Assembly (NCBI GenBank): GCA_029262375.1
Contig: JAJCZM010000038.1
Location: forward strand, 1 to 64,000
Reading direction: 5' to 3'
Source of the DNA: Deltaproteobacteria bacterium
Lineage (GTDB): Bacteria; Desulfobacterota; Binatia; UBA1149; SPBQ01
Length of the DNA stretch: 64,000 bases
Under the pieces are notes generated by a model. It was given only the letters and a program-made list of their open reading frames with translations. It did no database searches and was not told the DNA's origin. Below, one piece after another: positions 35,736 through 44,532 of this stretch. Within the stretch, counting starts at the first letter, position 1. Every line of letters begins with the position of its first letter. The translations under genes were made by a program, and so were the position numbers.

Positions 35736-36611
35736 TCAGCCGCCATCGCCGGAGATCGCCATCGCGAACGTCCGAACCGCGCTGGCGGTTCGCGGGCCGA
35801 ATCCTAGCGTGTACGAGTCGACCTCGACGATTCGGACCGGCGTTGTGCCGGCGGCATCGGTGGCACGAACTTGGTCAAGCAGGCGACGGAGGTTGGCTGA
35901 GACACCGCTCGCGCCCGTAGAGACGATAATCGTCGACGGTCGCGCCGCGAGCAATGCTTCTGTACTTACCGGTTTGTAGCCATCGAACTCGGAGAGTGGA
36001 TTGTGCCCGCCCGAGATTCGGATCATCGCATCGGCGGCCGTGCCTCGGCCGGCTGCCATCGGACTTCCGACACCGGGCGGGCTAATCAGAAAGACTGCCG
36101 TTCTCTCATTAACCTGCGCGACGATAGCCGCGTTCTGCTGCATCTCTCGCTCGATATCGGCGATCAATTCATCGGCCTGATGTCGCCGGTCGAGCAGTTC
36201 GCCGAGACGCCTCACTTTCGTTTTCAATCCGTCCAGGCTGTGTGCGGCGTCGATAGATTCAACTCGAACACCGGCGCTTCGAATCTGATCCAGAACGTAC
36301 GGTGGCCCTGCGTCGCCTCCGGCGAGCAGCAGGGTAGGTTCGAGCGAAAGCACCCCTTCGGCGCCTAGACGACGCAGATAGCCTACCTTAGGCAGTTCCG
36401 TTGCTGCAACCGGGTAGGTGCTCGTCGTATCGACCGCAACAACATCACCCCCTGCGCCGAGCGCGTAAACGATCTCCGTGACCGCACCGGCGACGGTGAC
36501 AATGCGGCGCGAGGAATCCCGCTCGTCTGCATTGGTTACCGCGACGGCGTGCGAAGCAAGCAGGAGCACCAGCGCTGCCAACGGTCCCCAGGACGCGAAT
36601 CGCGATACCAT
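35736..36611 (-). CDS. hmuT: periplasmic heme-binding protein HmuT
   Basis: 291 residues from ATG 36611, which shares a base with the hmuS stop (TGATG) and has GAGGAGG 10 bases upstream; it gives a proper signal peptide (LAALVLLLASHAVA). Class III solute-binding fold: RRIVTVAGAVTEIVYALGAG, VAVDTTSTYP, LPKVGYLRRLGAEGVLSLEPT, AGGDAGPPYVLDQI (the Tyr lies where ShuT/PhuT-type proteins place the heme ligand), a long helix rich in Glu/Arg, then GYKPVSTEALLAARPSTIIV. Delivers heme to HmuUV. Confidence 0.9.
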   Translation of the reverse strand: MVSRFASWGPLAALVLLLASHAVAVTNADERDSSRRIVTVAGAVTEIVYALGAGGDVVAVDTTSTYPVAATELPKVGYLRRLGAEGVLSLEPTLLLAGGDAGPPYVLDQIRSAGVRVESIDAAHSLDGLKTKVRRLGELLDRRHQADELIADIEREMQQNAAIVAQVNERTAVFLISPPGVGSPMAAGRGTAADAMIRISGGHNPLSEFDGYKPVSTEALLAARPSTIIVSTGASGVSANLRRLLDQVRATDAAGTTPVRIVEVDSYTLGFGPRTASAVRTFAMAISGDGG

Positions 36612-37666
36612 CACGACGCGACCTCCTCGAGGTCTGAAACGATCGACCGCCATTCGCTCAATTCGGGTACACCGGGCTTTCGCGCACCGAAGAACGTGAC
36701 GATGTTCGTGCCGTCGGCAGCGTAGGTTTCCACGGAAGTCACATCGCCGTCGACCGTGGGCTTGCGCACGGCCCACACGTCGCCGGTCAGATCCATTCGC
36801 AGATGTAAGTTGAAGTCCGGGGCAAGGACATTCAGCCATCCTCCAATATTCTCCACCCTAGCAACCTTGCCGGTGTAGATCTGAACCGCGCCGCGGTTCT
36901 CGACAAACGCCATGATCGGAACGCTTCGATCTCGGGCCAGTTCGAGCATTCGCTCGAGCGCGGATATCTCGAGTCGGGTAGTAAACCTGCCTTCGGCGAT
37001 CCGCATGGCCGTCGCGCGTTCGATGTCGAGCCGCTCGAGCATAGGAGCAAATTCATGGGTGTCGACTAGCTTGGACCACCCCTCCAATAGCGCGTCACCC
37101 GAGCCACACTCGCTTCGCGTCACTGCGCTTGTGGCAACGGCACCGACGGGCTGGTCCAGCCCCTGATCTGCATCGGCGAACGAGGTTGCGATCTCGTCGA
37201 ACGCAGAATTCGCATCATCGCCCTGAGGGTAGATCTTGTGCACGGCAACGCCCGCCGTATCGAAGAACTGAATACTACGCCGCTCCGTTGCCCCGACACG
37301 ATCTCGCACGGCGAACGCCGCTCCCCAGCTATTCAGAATCAGGCGCAGATCGAGACCTTCAGCCATCACCAGCGCGTTGTCCTGGATGAAGCGCAGTCCG
37401 TCATACTTCCCGACGGTTTCATGCACGGCATATCGATTGCGGGTAATCGTCTTGACCACGCCCAAGCGACCGGCGCCCCGCAGTATGTCGGCCCAACTGC
37501 CGCGAAGCCTCACAACCCCGCCTCCACAGCGGGTGGCCAGCAACTGGGATTCTGCAACGCCGAGTCGCGCGGCGGCATCGTAGGGCCGCAGGTTCGGGCT
37601 CGTTCGACGAAGCTCCCTCCAAGCGCGCTGTAGGTCAGTGTTGTGTCTCGTGGTCAGGTCTTTCAT
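36611..37666 (-). CDS. hmuS: hemin-degrading factor HmuS/HemS
   Basis: 351 residues with the duplicated HemS/HmuS fold. First repeat: RPYDAAARLGVAESQLLATR, WADILRGAGRLGVVKTITRN, AVHETVGKYDG and LRLILNSWGAAFAV. Second repeat: MLERLDIERATAMRIAEGRFTTRL, PIMAFVENRGAVQIYTGKV and FNLHLRMDLTGDVWAVRKP. Cytoplasmic protein that receives heme from the transporter and either shuttles or opens it to release iron. It precedes hmuT with no gap. Confidence 0.92.
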   Translation of the reverse strand: MKDLTTRHNTDLQRAWRELRRTSPNLRPYDAAARLGVAESQLLATRCGGGVVRLRGSWADILRGAGRLGVVKTITRNRYAVHETVGKYDGLRFIQDNALVMAEGLDLRLILNSWGAAFAVRDRVGATERRSIQFFDTAGVAVHKIYPQGDDANSAFDEIATSFADADQGLDQPVGAVATSAVTRSECGSGDALLEGWSKLVDTHEFAPMLERLDIERATAMRIAEGRFTTRLEISALERMLELARDRSVPIMAFVENRGAVQIYTGKVARVENIGGWLNVLAPDFNLHLRMDLTGDVWAVRKPTVDGDVTSVETYAADGTNIVTFFGARKPGVPELSEWRSIVSDLEEVAS

Positions 37667-37712
37667 TGGATCGGTCTCCCGTCTTCTTGGTTATCTTGTG
37701 TCATGGCGTCTC

Positions 37713-38708
37713 TCACGAAGGCTGGCACGCCAGGTCGACCACCTGCCCGGTTGCGTGTCGCAACACGCGAAGCGCGTCGCCGGCGGTGAGCGCGCCGTTC
37801 GAATCCACATCGCAGCGGCTCATCGGGCAGGTGTTGAGAGAGACGGCCGCGCGTAGCACCGTGAGCGCATCGGTCGCGGTGACATCTCCATCATCGTTCG
37901 CATCACCGCACAGCCCCGCACTCGACAACGTCGTCGTCGTGCTCGTCGAGGTGGTCGTGCCGGTAGCAGTCGTGGTCGTCGTGCTCGCTTCCGACACCTC
38001 GACAATGAGGAACGGCATCGCGGCACCGTTGATTCCGGGTGGTCCCGTCGAGCCGCTCCCCAAATTGTCGATGGAAGTGCCGGAAAGATCGTCGTCGGTC
38101 GTCAAGACCAGGCCGAGGAAATCGGTACCCTGCGAGAGTGCATCACGAATCGCGCTCGTCACGTTCACGTCGAAGGCCAAGGGGCCGGTGCCCCCCAGTG
38201 ATGAATCCGTAACGACACCGTGTGAAGTCGTATCGATGGTCGCGTACGGCGACGTAGTCACATTCAGATAGTCGTCGAGTTCGATTTCTCCGTTCCCCGC
38301 GTAGATGTAGACGAACATGCGCTCGGCGGCCGTCGCGTCGAATGTGGTTCCCGGACCGAATGTCGTAAGAACGTCGTCAACATTGATGGTCAGAGTGGCA
38401 CCAGTGATCTCGCTCTGCGTGTGCCCAACCAGGGCGTGGAGCGGGAACTCGATCACCGCACGCTCTTCGGTGACGCCGGTTTGCAGCGACACGGCGAGCG
38501 CATTGCCCCCAAAATCGGGAACACCATCGAACGCGGCCAGATTCGGAAAACCGTCTAGGATCGAATCGAAGACCATCAGCGAATCCGAATCATCGATAAC
38601 GATCGTCTCAGCGATCGCGACGCGCCCGAACAGGAAGGCGACCAGAGCCGCCGTTACGCCAGCCACTAGCGCTAACCGACGCGCGGAGGCAGATGTGTTG
38701 TCTCTCAT
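37713..38708 (-). CDS. secreted protein B of the heme operon, dockerin-like tail
   Basis: 331 residues; GAGGAG 6 bases before the ATG, signal peptide 10-33. Residues 35-235 form a beta-rich domain that matches the protein at 40914-42068 along its length: DGFPNLAAFDGV, GVTEERAVIEFPLHAL, DDVLTTFGPGTTFD, YAGNGEIELDDY, GPLAFDVNVT and LTTDDDLSGTSID. The fold resembles DNRLRE-type extracellular domains. A Thr-rich linker leads to a two-part dockerin-like module (GDANDDGDVTATDALTVL, CDVDSNGALTAGDALRVL). It lies between the receptor and hmuS, so it probably acts outside the cell on heme or a heme protein; this is inferred from position only. Confidence 0.75.
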   Translation of the reverse strand: MRDNTSASARRLALVAGVTAALVAFLFGRVAIAETIVIDDSDSLMVFDSILDGFPNLAAFDGVPDFGGNALAVSLQTGVTEERAVIEFPLHALVGHTQSEITGATLTINVDDVLTTFGPGTTFDATAAERMFVYIYAGNGEIELDDYLNVTTSPYATIDTTSHGVVTDSSLGGTGPLAFDVNVTSAIRDALSQGTDFLGLVLTTDDDLSGTSIDNLGSGSTGPPGINGAAMPFLIVEVSEASTTTTTATGTTTSTSTTTTLSSAGLCGDANDDGDVTATDALTVLRAAVSLNTCPMSRCDVDSNGALTAGDALRVLRHATGQVVDLACQPS

Positions 38709-38723
38709 GAATAGCTCCTCACT

Positions 38724-40829
38724 CTAAAATTGATGACCAGCTCGAAGGCCGACCGTGAAGTTTCGTTTGCGAACGATCGCACCCGTTGGACCGACGAAAC
38801 CGACCTCTTCGTCGAAGACGTTGTCCCCACTTACGAATAGATCCAGACCTCGAATCCACTCGGGCGCATCGGCGCCCCACAGCGACGCAAAACCACCTAC
38901 GCTCTGCGTCGCTTTGAATCCCCACAACCAATGAGCGTCGATCTCGCCGGCCCCGGTATTCGCAAAGTCACTAAACTGACGCCCGTTAAGTTCACCGAGA
39001 ACGCGCAAACGAAATCCGGTGTCCTCACGGCGATAGGCAATACCCGGCAACACCCGAAGCGGCGGTCGAAACGGAAGTTGCATGCCGCGCTCACCGGCAA
39101 GGTTTCCGCGATTCTCGGTATCGAGCAGCCCTAGCCCGAGCGCGAGTTCCAGCGTTCGCCCACGCTCGCCCCAACCAAACCATTCTTGCGGGATCAGGTT
39201 GAGGTTAAGATTGCCGCCCTGGGTGCGAGCCTCCGATATGCTGGCGTAGCTAAAGACCTGTCCGTCGAGTTCCGGGAGCGGATTGTCGACGCCCGGGATG
39301 CAGTTGTCGGATCCGAAACATAGAAGTTCGGTACCAATCAGATTGCGGACCTCATGCCGGAACGCATCCATAGTAAGGCGCAGTCCGCGGACACCGCGAT
39401 ATTCGCCGTAAAGCGTCACGCCCAAATCGGTCTCGGGGTCGAGATCGGGATTGCCCACGATCGCGTACCCGGAGACCCGATCGCCGATCACCGCAACATT
39501 GTTGATGTCAACGCTGTAGAGCTGGCGAAGGTCCGGGGCGCGATATCCCAAACCCACGGTCGCGCTCAACTTGAGGCTGGCAGTCGGCCTCCACGTTGCC
39601 GTTGCACGCGGACTCACACGCGCGCCGTAGAGTTCGTGAATGTCTAGGCTTGCGCCCAGCGTGAGACTGAGATCGGCGCCCACGAGCGACTCCAATTGCA
39701 AGAAAGGACTGACGAGATAAACGGACTCGTCGATCTCAGCCGACGCGAGTTGTCCGCCGAGCGACTGAGTCGGCGTTTCCACCCTCTCCGTCCGGAAACG
39801 AGTCCCCAGCGTGAGAAGATGGTCGGCTCCGAGAAAGTCGCCAAAAGTACGCCGCAGGCGCACTTCACTCGTGAAATCGAAATACTCGATCTCTTCCAGA
39901 AACCCCGGCAGCGTGTTCTCCCGATGAAAGAGGTAGCCGCTCGCCGCCGTGTCGACGAACCACCCAGCCCCCAACTCACCGGACCACGAAAGGCTCGCAC
40001 TCAGGTTGTCATTGTCGCTCAGCGGATTCGTTTCGCGCAGGTAGTCGGTCGAGAAATCAAACTCGTCGCGCGCGCCCACCGAATGCATTCGCAACCGAGC
40101 CGAGTCGCGCGTCTGCAGCGAGTCGGCATCCTCGCCGGCGAATTGAGCACTCACCGCGCCATATAGGTCGGCGATCTCGACGGCATCTCGTTGAGCGGCG
40201 ATGAAGTAGTCCACCCCGGCGACCCGGTGTGACAGGGTCGCGCCAAACAACTGTTTCCCGGCGGTCCCGCCCGCCACCGTTGCACTGGCTTCCGGTTCCG
40301 CGGATCCGCGACGTGTTCGAATATTGATCACCCCCGCCATCGCATCGCTCCCATAGAGGCTTGATGCTGGTCCGCGAATGATCTCGACTTGCTCGATTCC
40401 CTCGGCCGGGATGTCGCGCAAGTCTACGACACCGTCGATGCCGCCGAGGGTACGCCGCCCATCCACAACAATGGCAACCTTGTTGGGATCGAGCCCCTGC
40501 ATGCGCACGGTACTCGCGCCAAGCGAGAATTGTTCGTTGCGGGTAACGTGTACATCGCTCACTTGGCGCAGCACAGCCTCGACGTTATCGGTCGCCGTCT
40601 CACTGATCGTCTCGTGCGTAATGACCTGCGTCGGAACCGGTGCATCGTCTTCGAGATGCTCCGTTCGCGTACCGGTCACGACCACCGTCGGAGCGCGTGC
40701 GGGCTTGCAGTTCTCGGCGGGTCGGCCGGGGGCGCACGCCAACGGAACGTCACCGGCATGACTCGCAGAGACGAAACAGGACGCGCCGACGGCAACCGTC
40801 ACGGCACAGACTAAACTGGGTGTTGTCAT
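38724..40829 (-). CDS. hmuR: TonB-dependent heme/hemoprotein receptor
   Basis: 701 residues with signal peptide. A TonB-box-like TVVVTGTR at 48-55 is followed by a plug domain (VEAVLRQVSDVHVTR, VRMQGLDPNKVAIVVDGRR, GIEQVEIIRGPASSLYGSDAMAGVINI) and a long beta barrel ending in FTVGLRAGHQF with a terminal Phe. It carries YRAP and NPDLDPE, the counterparts of the FRAP and NPNL boxes of heme receptors, but no His lies between them. Context (hmuSTUV, exbBD-tonB) makes heme the likely cargo. Confidence 0.85.
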   Translation of the reverse strand: MTTPSLVCAVTVAVGASCFVSASHAGDVPLACAPGRPAENCKPARAPTVVVTGTRTEHLEDDAPVPTQVITHETISETATDNVEAVLRQVSDVHVTRNEQFSLGASTVRMQGLDPNKVAIVVDGRRTLGGIDGVVDLRDIPAEGIEQVEIIRGPASSLYGSDAMAGVINIRTRRGSAEPEASATVAGGTAGKQLFGATLSHRVAGVDYFIAAQRDAVEIADLYGAVSAQFAGEDADSLQTRDSARLRMHSVGARDEFDFSTDYLRETNPLSDNDNLSASLSWSGELGAGWFVDTAASGYLFHRENTLPGFLEEIEYFDFTSEVRLRRTFGDFLGADHLLTLGTRFRTERVETPTQSLGGQLASAEIDESVYLVSPFLQLESLVGADLSLTLGASLDIHELYGARVSPRATATWRPTASLKLSATVGLGYRAPDLRQLYSVDINNVAVIGDRVSGYAIVGNPDLDPETDLGVTLYGEYRGVRGLRLTMDAFRHEVRNLIGTELLCFGSDNCIPGVDNPLPELDGQVFSYASISEARTQGGNLNLNLIPQEWFGWGERGRTLELALGLGLLDTENRGNLAGERGMQLPFRPPLRVLPGIAYRREDTGFRLRVLGELNGRQFSDFANTGAGEIDAHWLWGFKATQSVGGFASLWGADAPEWIRGLDLFVSGDNVFDEEVGFVGPTGAIVRKRNFTVGLRAGHQF

Positions 40830-40913
40830 AGCGGCCTCGAACGAACGAGCCGCGGGAGGGGGTCCCTTGCGGGGAGGACGGGCTACCCCTCTCGCGGCTC
40901 TCCGACTCTCTTG

Positions 40914-42068
40914 CTACTCGCTAGCGCAGAGAGTCGGATAATCGCCGTCGCGGCCTACCGCGCCGAGCAAATCGCAGCCGGCCGCGTACGTTGAACGGAG
41001 CGCTTCCTCGAGCTGCGTCGTGTGGTCGTCGAGCACGCAGACAGCGGTCTCGCCAAAGTCCACCGCCAGTGCGTCGCAGGGGCTGCCTACCACCGGCGGC
41101 ACGAGGCCCGCGCACGACGAAGCAATTTTGGCAGCCGCCTTCACCCGCGCTCTCGAGATCTTCGAGTCAACGCTGCTCGGGTCGATCCCGGCGGCACACT
41201 TGTCGGTATTCGCAGCGGGGTCCGCGCCCTTCGACGCCGAAGCCAACACGGCGTCCATACACTTGGTCAGTTCCTTCTGGGCGGTCTTGAGGAACTTGCC
41301 GGACTCTTTCCCCATCGCCTTCTGGCATTTGAGTTCCGCCTTGCTGTACACAGGCGGCTCGCCGGTCGCGGTCACGATCGTAAGCAACGGCATGAAGGAA
41401 CCGCCGACTCCCGGGGGGCCCACGGCGCCGTCGCCGAGATCGTCGAGTGATGTGGCCGACAAGTCGTCGCTCGTCGCGATCACGATGCCCATGTGCGTAT
41501 CTGAACTCGAGAGGTGAGCAGCCAGCGCCACCGTAACGTCGACGTCAAACGCGAGCGGACCAGAGAGAGCGAGCGATGCGTCGGTGATCGGGCCGAGCGC
41601 AACGGTGCTGACGACCGATAGCGGCGCTCCCGCGACGTTCTCATAGTCGGTCAAGTCGATCGATCCGTTGCCGACGTAGTCGAAGAGCACGATCGTCTCT
41701 GCTGCGGTACCGTCGAACGAAGTGCCGGGTCCGAAAGTCGTAATGACATCGTCAATATTGAAAGTCAGCGTGGCACTCACGACGTCGAGCGGATCCACAC
41801 CTGCGAGCGAGGCCAGCGGGAACTCGATGATCGCGCGCTCTTCCGTCACGCCGTCTTGCAATGCGATCGCCAGCGAATTTCCGGCGAGATCTGCGACACC
41901 ATCGAACGTGGCCAGACCGGGGAATCCGTCGATCACGCCGTCATAGAGGGTGCCGGACGTGTTCTCATCGACGACGAGTACGTCGGCAGTGGCTGCCAAG
42001 GGCACAACAGCGGCGGCGACGCCGATGGCGACGCCGGCAATGAACTTTGGAAGTGTATTAGTGGTCAT
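40914..42068 (-). CDS. secreted protein A of the heme operon, Cys-rich tail
   Basis: 384 residues; GAGGATGAAG upstream of the ATG, signal peptide about 10-28. Residues 29-230 are homologous to secreted protein B (DGFPGLATFDGVADLAGNSL, GVTEERAIIEFPLASL, DDVITTFGPGTSFDG, DYVGNGSIDLTDYENV, SGPLAFDVDVT). In place of a dockerin, the C-terminus is a helical Cys-containing domain: KAELKCQKAMGKESGKFL, AQKELTKCMDAVL, DKCAAGIDPSSVDSKI, SSCAGLVPP and CVLDDHTTQLEEALRS. Expressed just ahead of the receptor. Candidate extracellular or surface heme-binding accessory; function unproven. Confidence 0.75.
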   Translation of the reverse strand: MTTNTLPKFIAGVAIGVAAAVVPLAATADVLVVDENTSGTLYDGVIDGFPGLATFDGVADLAGNSLAIALQDGVTEERAIIEFPLASLAGVDPLDVVSATLTFNIDDVITTFGPGTSFDGTAAETIVLFDYVGNGSIDLTDYENVAGAPLSVVSTVALGPITDASLALSGPLAFDVDVTVALAAHLSSSDTHMGIVIATSDDLSATSLDDLGDGAVGPPGVGGSFMPLLTIVTATGEPPVYSKAELKCQKAMGKESGKFLKTAQKELTKCMDAVLASASKGADPAANTDKCAAGIDPSSVDSKISRARVKAAAKIASSCAGLVPPVVGSPCDALAVDFGETAVCVLDDHTTQLEEALRSTYAAGCDLLGAVGRDGDYPTLCASE

Positions 42069-42187
42069 TGGTTCTTCATCCTCGTCTCCGACTCTCGCGG
42101 GGACGTGCTATGCGCTCATCGTGGGGCGCGGGGAGAAGAACCTCTGGCCTCGGACTCTAGGCTGTCTGATCAAATGCTGCTGCGTGG

Positions 42188-42385
42188 TTACCTGAACTTC
42201 ACTTCGATCTCGTTCTCGTCAGTAAAATCTACGACCACCGAGCGCTTACAACGACGACACCGAAGCTCCAGTTCAGTACCGCGGCGACGGGCTACGAGAT
42301 TCCGACAGATACAGCGAATCTCGACTCCGTCTGCAGCTCCCTTCCCTTCATCAGCGCCGGAGCCGGGCGGCTGTCTCACGCTCAT
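42188..42385 (-). CDS. small zinc-ribbon protein, first gene of heme operon
   Basis: 65 residues from ATG 42385 (AGAGG 9 bases upstream); a GTG 27 bases further up is less likely. The core IRCICRNLVARRRG plus LELRCRRCKRSVVVDF has a C-x-C ... C-x-x-C arrangement, resembling the Com-type zinc finger of Mu-like phages, which acts in translational control. It begins 31 bases downstream of a strong promoter with an overlapping palindrome and is the first coding sequence of the heme operon. A regulatory or nucleic-acid-binding role is plausible but unshown. Confidence 0.65.
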   Translation of the reverse strand: MSVRQPPGSGADEGKGAADGVEIRCICRNLVARRRGTELELRCRRCKRSVVVDFTDENEIEVKFR

Positions 42386-42415
42386 AGGGCGAACCTCTGC
42401 GTCGTCATGCACTGA

Positions 42416-42444
42416 TGGATATTGACTTTGATTATCAATGTCAA
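42416..42444 (-). promoter_or_regulatory. heme operon promoter with overlapping palindromic operator
   Basis: On the minus strand: TTGACA (-35, 42444-42439), a 17-base spacer, and TATCCA (-10, 42421-42416). A 23-base inverted repeat, 42422-42444, covers the -35 and spacer. It is built of TTGAC-T-TTGAT around a central T and mirrored as ATCAA-T-GTCAA, with only one non-palindromic base per arm. Its TGATTATCA heart recalls Fur/Irr-type iron boxes. It is placed to repress the zinc-ribbon-to-tonB operon when iron or heme is plentiful (inferred). Confidence 0.7.
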
Positions 42445-42849
42445 ATTCAAAATCGGAAAAACGAATGGCCTTGTCGCGAACTTTGATCGAGGTTCAAGGT
42501 CCGCTGCTGCCTCCTTGGTCGTACTGTTCCCATACTCGGCCGAACGAAAACAAAGGAATTCGCGATCGCCACCACCCTCTCGGGCGCGGGGACATCCCCC
42601 AACCTGGGCGTGGGTTGTACCTTATATATCGGGGCTCTCTCGCGCTCGGACAGAAGAGGTCGGGCACACCGCAGCCTTTCCCTGTTAACTCCCAGAAATT
42701 CCCTACTCGATGGAGAATATTCCCTGTTATCTTGGGTAGGGAATTTTGCGGAGCGGATTCTCAGCCAATCCTGGCGATTCTTGTACGGGTACTCGACACC
42801 TGATCAACGTCAACTAAACCTGCCGACCGGCAGGAATCATTGTCGTCGA
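42445..42849. other. gene-free stretch with inverted repeat, probable mobile-element debris
   Basis: About 400 bases with no supported gene. Two copies of TTCCCTGTTA lie near 42679 and 42720. An 11-base perfect inverted repeat (AAATTCCCTAC at 42696-42706, GTAGGGAATTT at 42736-42746) encloses 29 bases. A second small hairpin, CCTGCCGACCGGCAGG, is near 42819-42834. The block abuts the truncated end of the IS21 transposase fragment. Confidence 0.5.
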
Positions 42850-43745
42850 TCAGTGAAACACGGTCACGACCGATAGTGTAGCGCGTACGTCAACGCGCTC
42901 GCCGACGAGCTGATACGGGACACTGTAGAGGTGGTGTTCAAAATCGATGTGGTAGTCGATGCCCACGCCGACGTTCTGCTTCCACTGGCCGATCTCGAAA
43001 CGACCGGCGGGTAGCGGGCGCAGGGCCGGCTTGTCCAGCTCGCGCAAGAGGTCTGCGCGCGAGACGGTCATGTTGGTCAACCGCTTGGCATTGAGCTCGG
43101 CGAGCAGTGGGCGCATGGCCCGGTTGAGTTCAGCCACGCTTGTAAAGATCTCGTCGCGCAGCGGGGCCAGGACCCAGCGCTGGACTTGCGCGACGGCGTT
43201 CTCGACCTTGGCCTTGTCTTTGGGCTTGCGCACGCGCGCGGGCAACACGGCGAAGTCGTAGTGCTCGGCCAAGTCGAGATAGGCCCGGTTGAGGTCGGGC
43301 TCATAGCGATCAGGCTTGGTGACCCCCGACTTGAGATTGTCGGGGACCGTGGCGGCCGGAACACCGCCGAGGTGCTCGAAGGTGTGAATGTGAGATTGAA
43401 TCCAGCAGCGTGAGTCTTGGCCCTCGCTGGCCTCGGCGTAAATGTAGTCGGAGGCGCCGAGCGCGGCGACGAAAATCTCGACCTCGCGTGTCTCTCCCGT
43501 CTGCGCATTGGTGATCTCCATCCGCATGCCCGAGTAGTCAACGAAGAGTTTGTCGCCGGGGTGGTGATGCTGACGCATCGAGACCGAGAGTTTTCCTTTC
43601 CAGCCAGCGTACAGTTCGCAAAACCGCGAGTAGGAGTAGCCATCGCGATGGGTCTCGCGGTACTCGAGCCACACCAGCATGAGTGTGACACCACGACGGC
43701 GAAGCTCGCGGTCGATGACCTCGAAATCTGGCAGTGGATGCGCAC
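42850..43745 (-). pseudogene. istA: IS21-family transposase IstA, truncated at both ends
   Basis: About 300 codons of an IstA-type DDE transposase: PLPDFEVIDRELRRRGVTLM, SYSRFCELYAGWKGKLSV, the catalytic-core start DKLFVDYSGMRMEI, VEIFVAALGASDYIYAEAS, TFEHLGGVPAATVPDNLKSG and RKPKDKAKVENAVAQVQRWV. The N-terminal helix-turn-helix is missing: homology stops near 43745, where the integrase fragment begins. The C-terminus breaks off at VVTVFH by 42850. No istB helper and no terminal inverted repeats are seen, so the element is dead. Confidence 0.85.
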
Positions 43746-44463
43746 GAGGCTCCTGGCGGGCACCATACAAGCGCGTCTTGTTAAGCCTCGCACGATAAAT
43801 GAGTACCGCCGCATCCTCCATGCCTTGTTCGAGTACGGCGTCAAGACTGGATCTGTCACAGAGAATCCCTGTAAAGGCATCAAGCTACTCCCCACCGATG
43901 ACGAACAGCCGTACGTCCCCCCACTCGCCGACATACTAAAGATTAGGATGGCCGCACGGCCATTGGACTGCGCATTCCTCGATGTTCTCCTTCTCACGCT
44001 TGCGCGGTTGGGGGAAGTGATGGCGCTGCGGTGGTCAGACGTCGACCTCAAGAACCGCACGGTCACGCTCAGGACGCGAAAGCGCAGCGGGGGCCACCAA
44101 AAATCGCGAATGCTTCCGATGAACGGCGAACTCTTCTCCCTGATCGAAGGACTTAGCGTAGAGCGTACCTCTCCTGACGGGTATGTCTTTGTGAACCCTA
44201 GGACGCAGGATCGCTACAAAACTCGCCGCAACCTCATGGAGTCGCTCTGTAGACGTGCTGGTGTGCAAAGATTCGGATTCCACTCGCTCCGCCGATTTAG
44301 CGCGACACACCTCAGCGAAAGCGGAGTCGCTGTACCAACAATCAGCACTCTGCTTGGCCATAGCTCAACACAGGTCACAGATATCTACTTGAGAACAACC
44401 GACGACACGGCGAGAGCAGCCGTCGAACACCTCTCGTGCCTGGACGCTGAGAGCGGCAAGAAC

Positions 44464-44500
44464 GCGAAGTCCCGAAAAAAAGTCCCATCAAAGTCCCATC
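44464..44500 (+). repeat. AAGTCCCATC-type repeats, putative integrase arm sites (right)
   Basis: AAAAGTCCCATC (44478-44489) is followed directly by AAAGTCCCATC (44490-44500), with a weaker copy GAAGTCCCGAA at 44466-44476. They lie inside the 3' end of int and match the left-end pair at 28405-28428 in sequence, spacing and orientation. Confidence 0.55.
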
Positions 44501-44532
44501 ATCGGAACGGGGAACCAAAACGTAGTAAAAAA

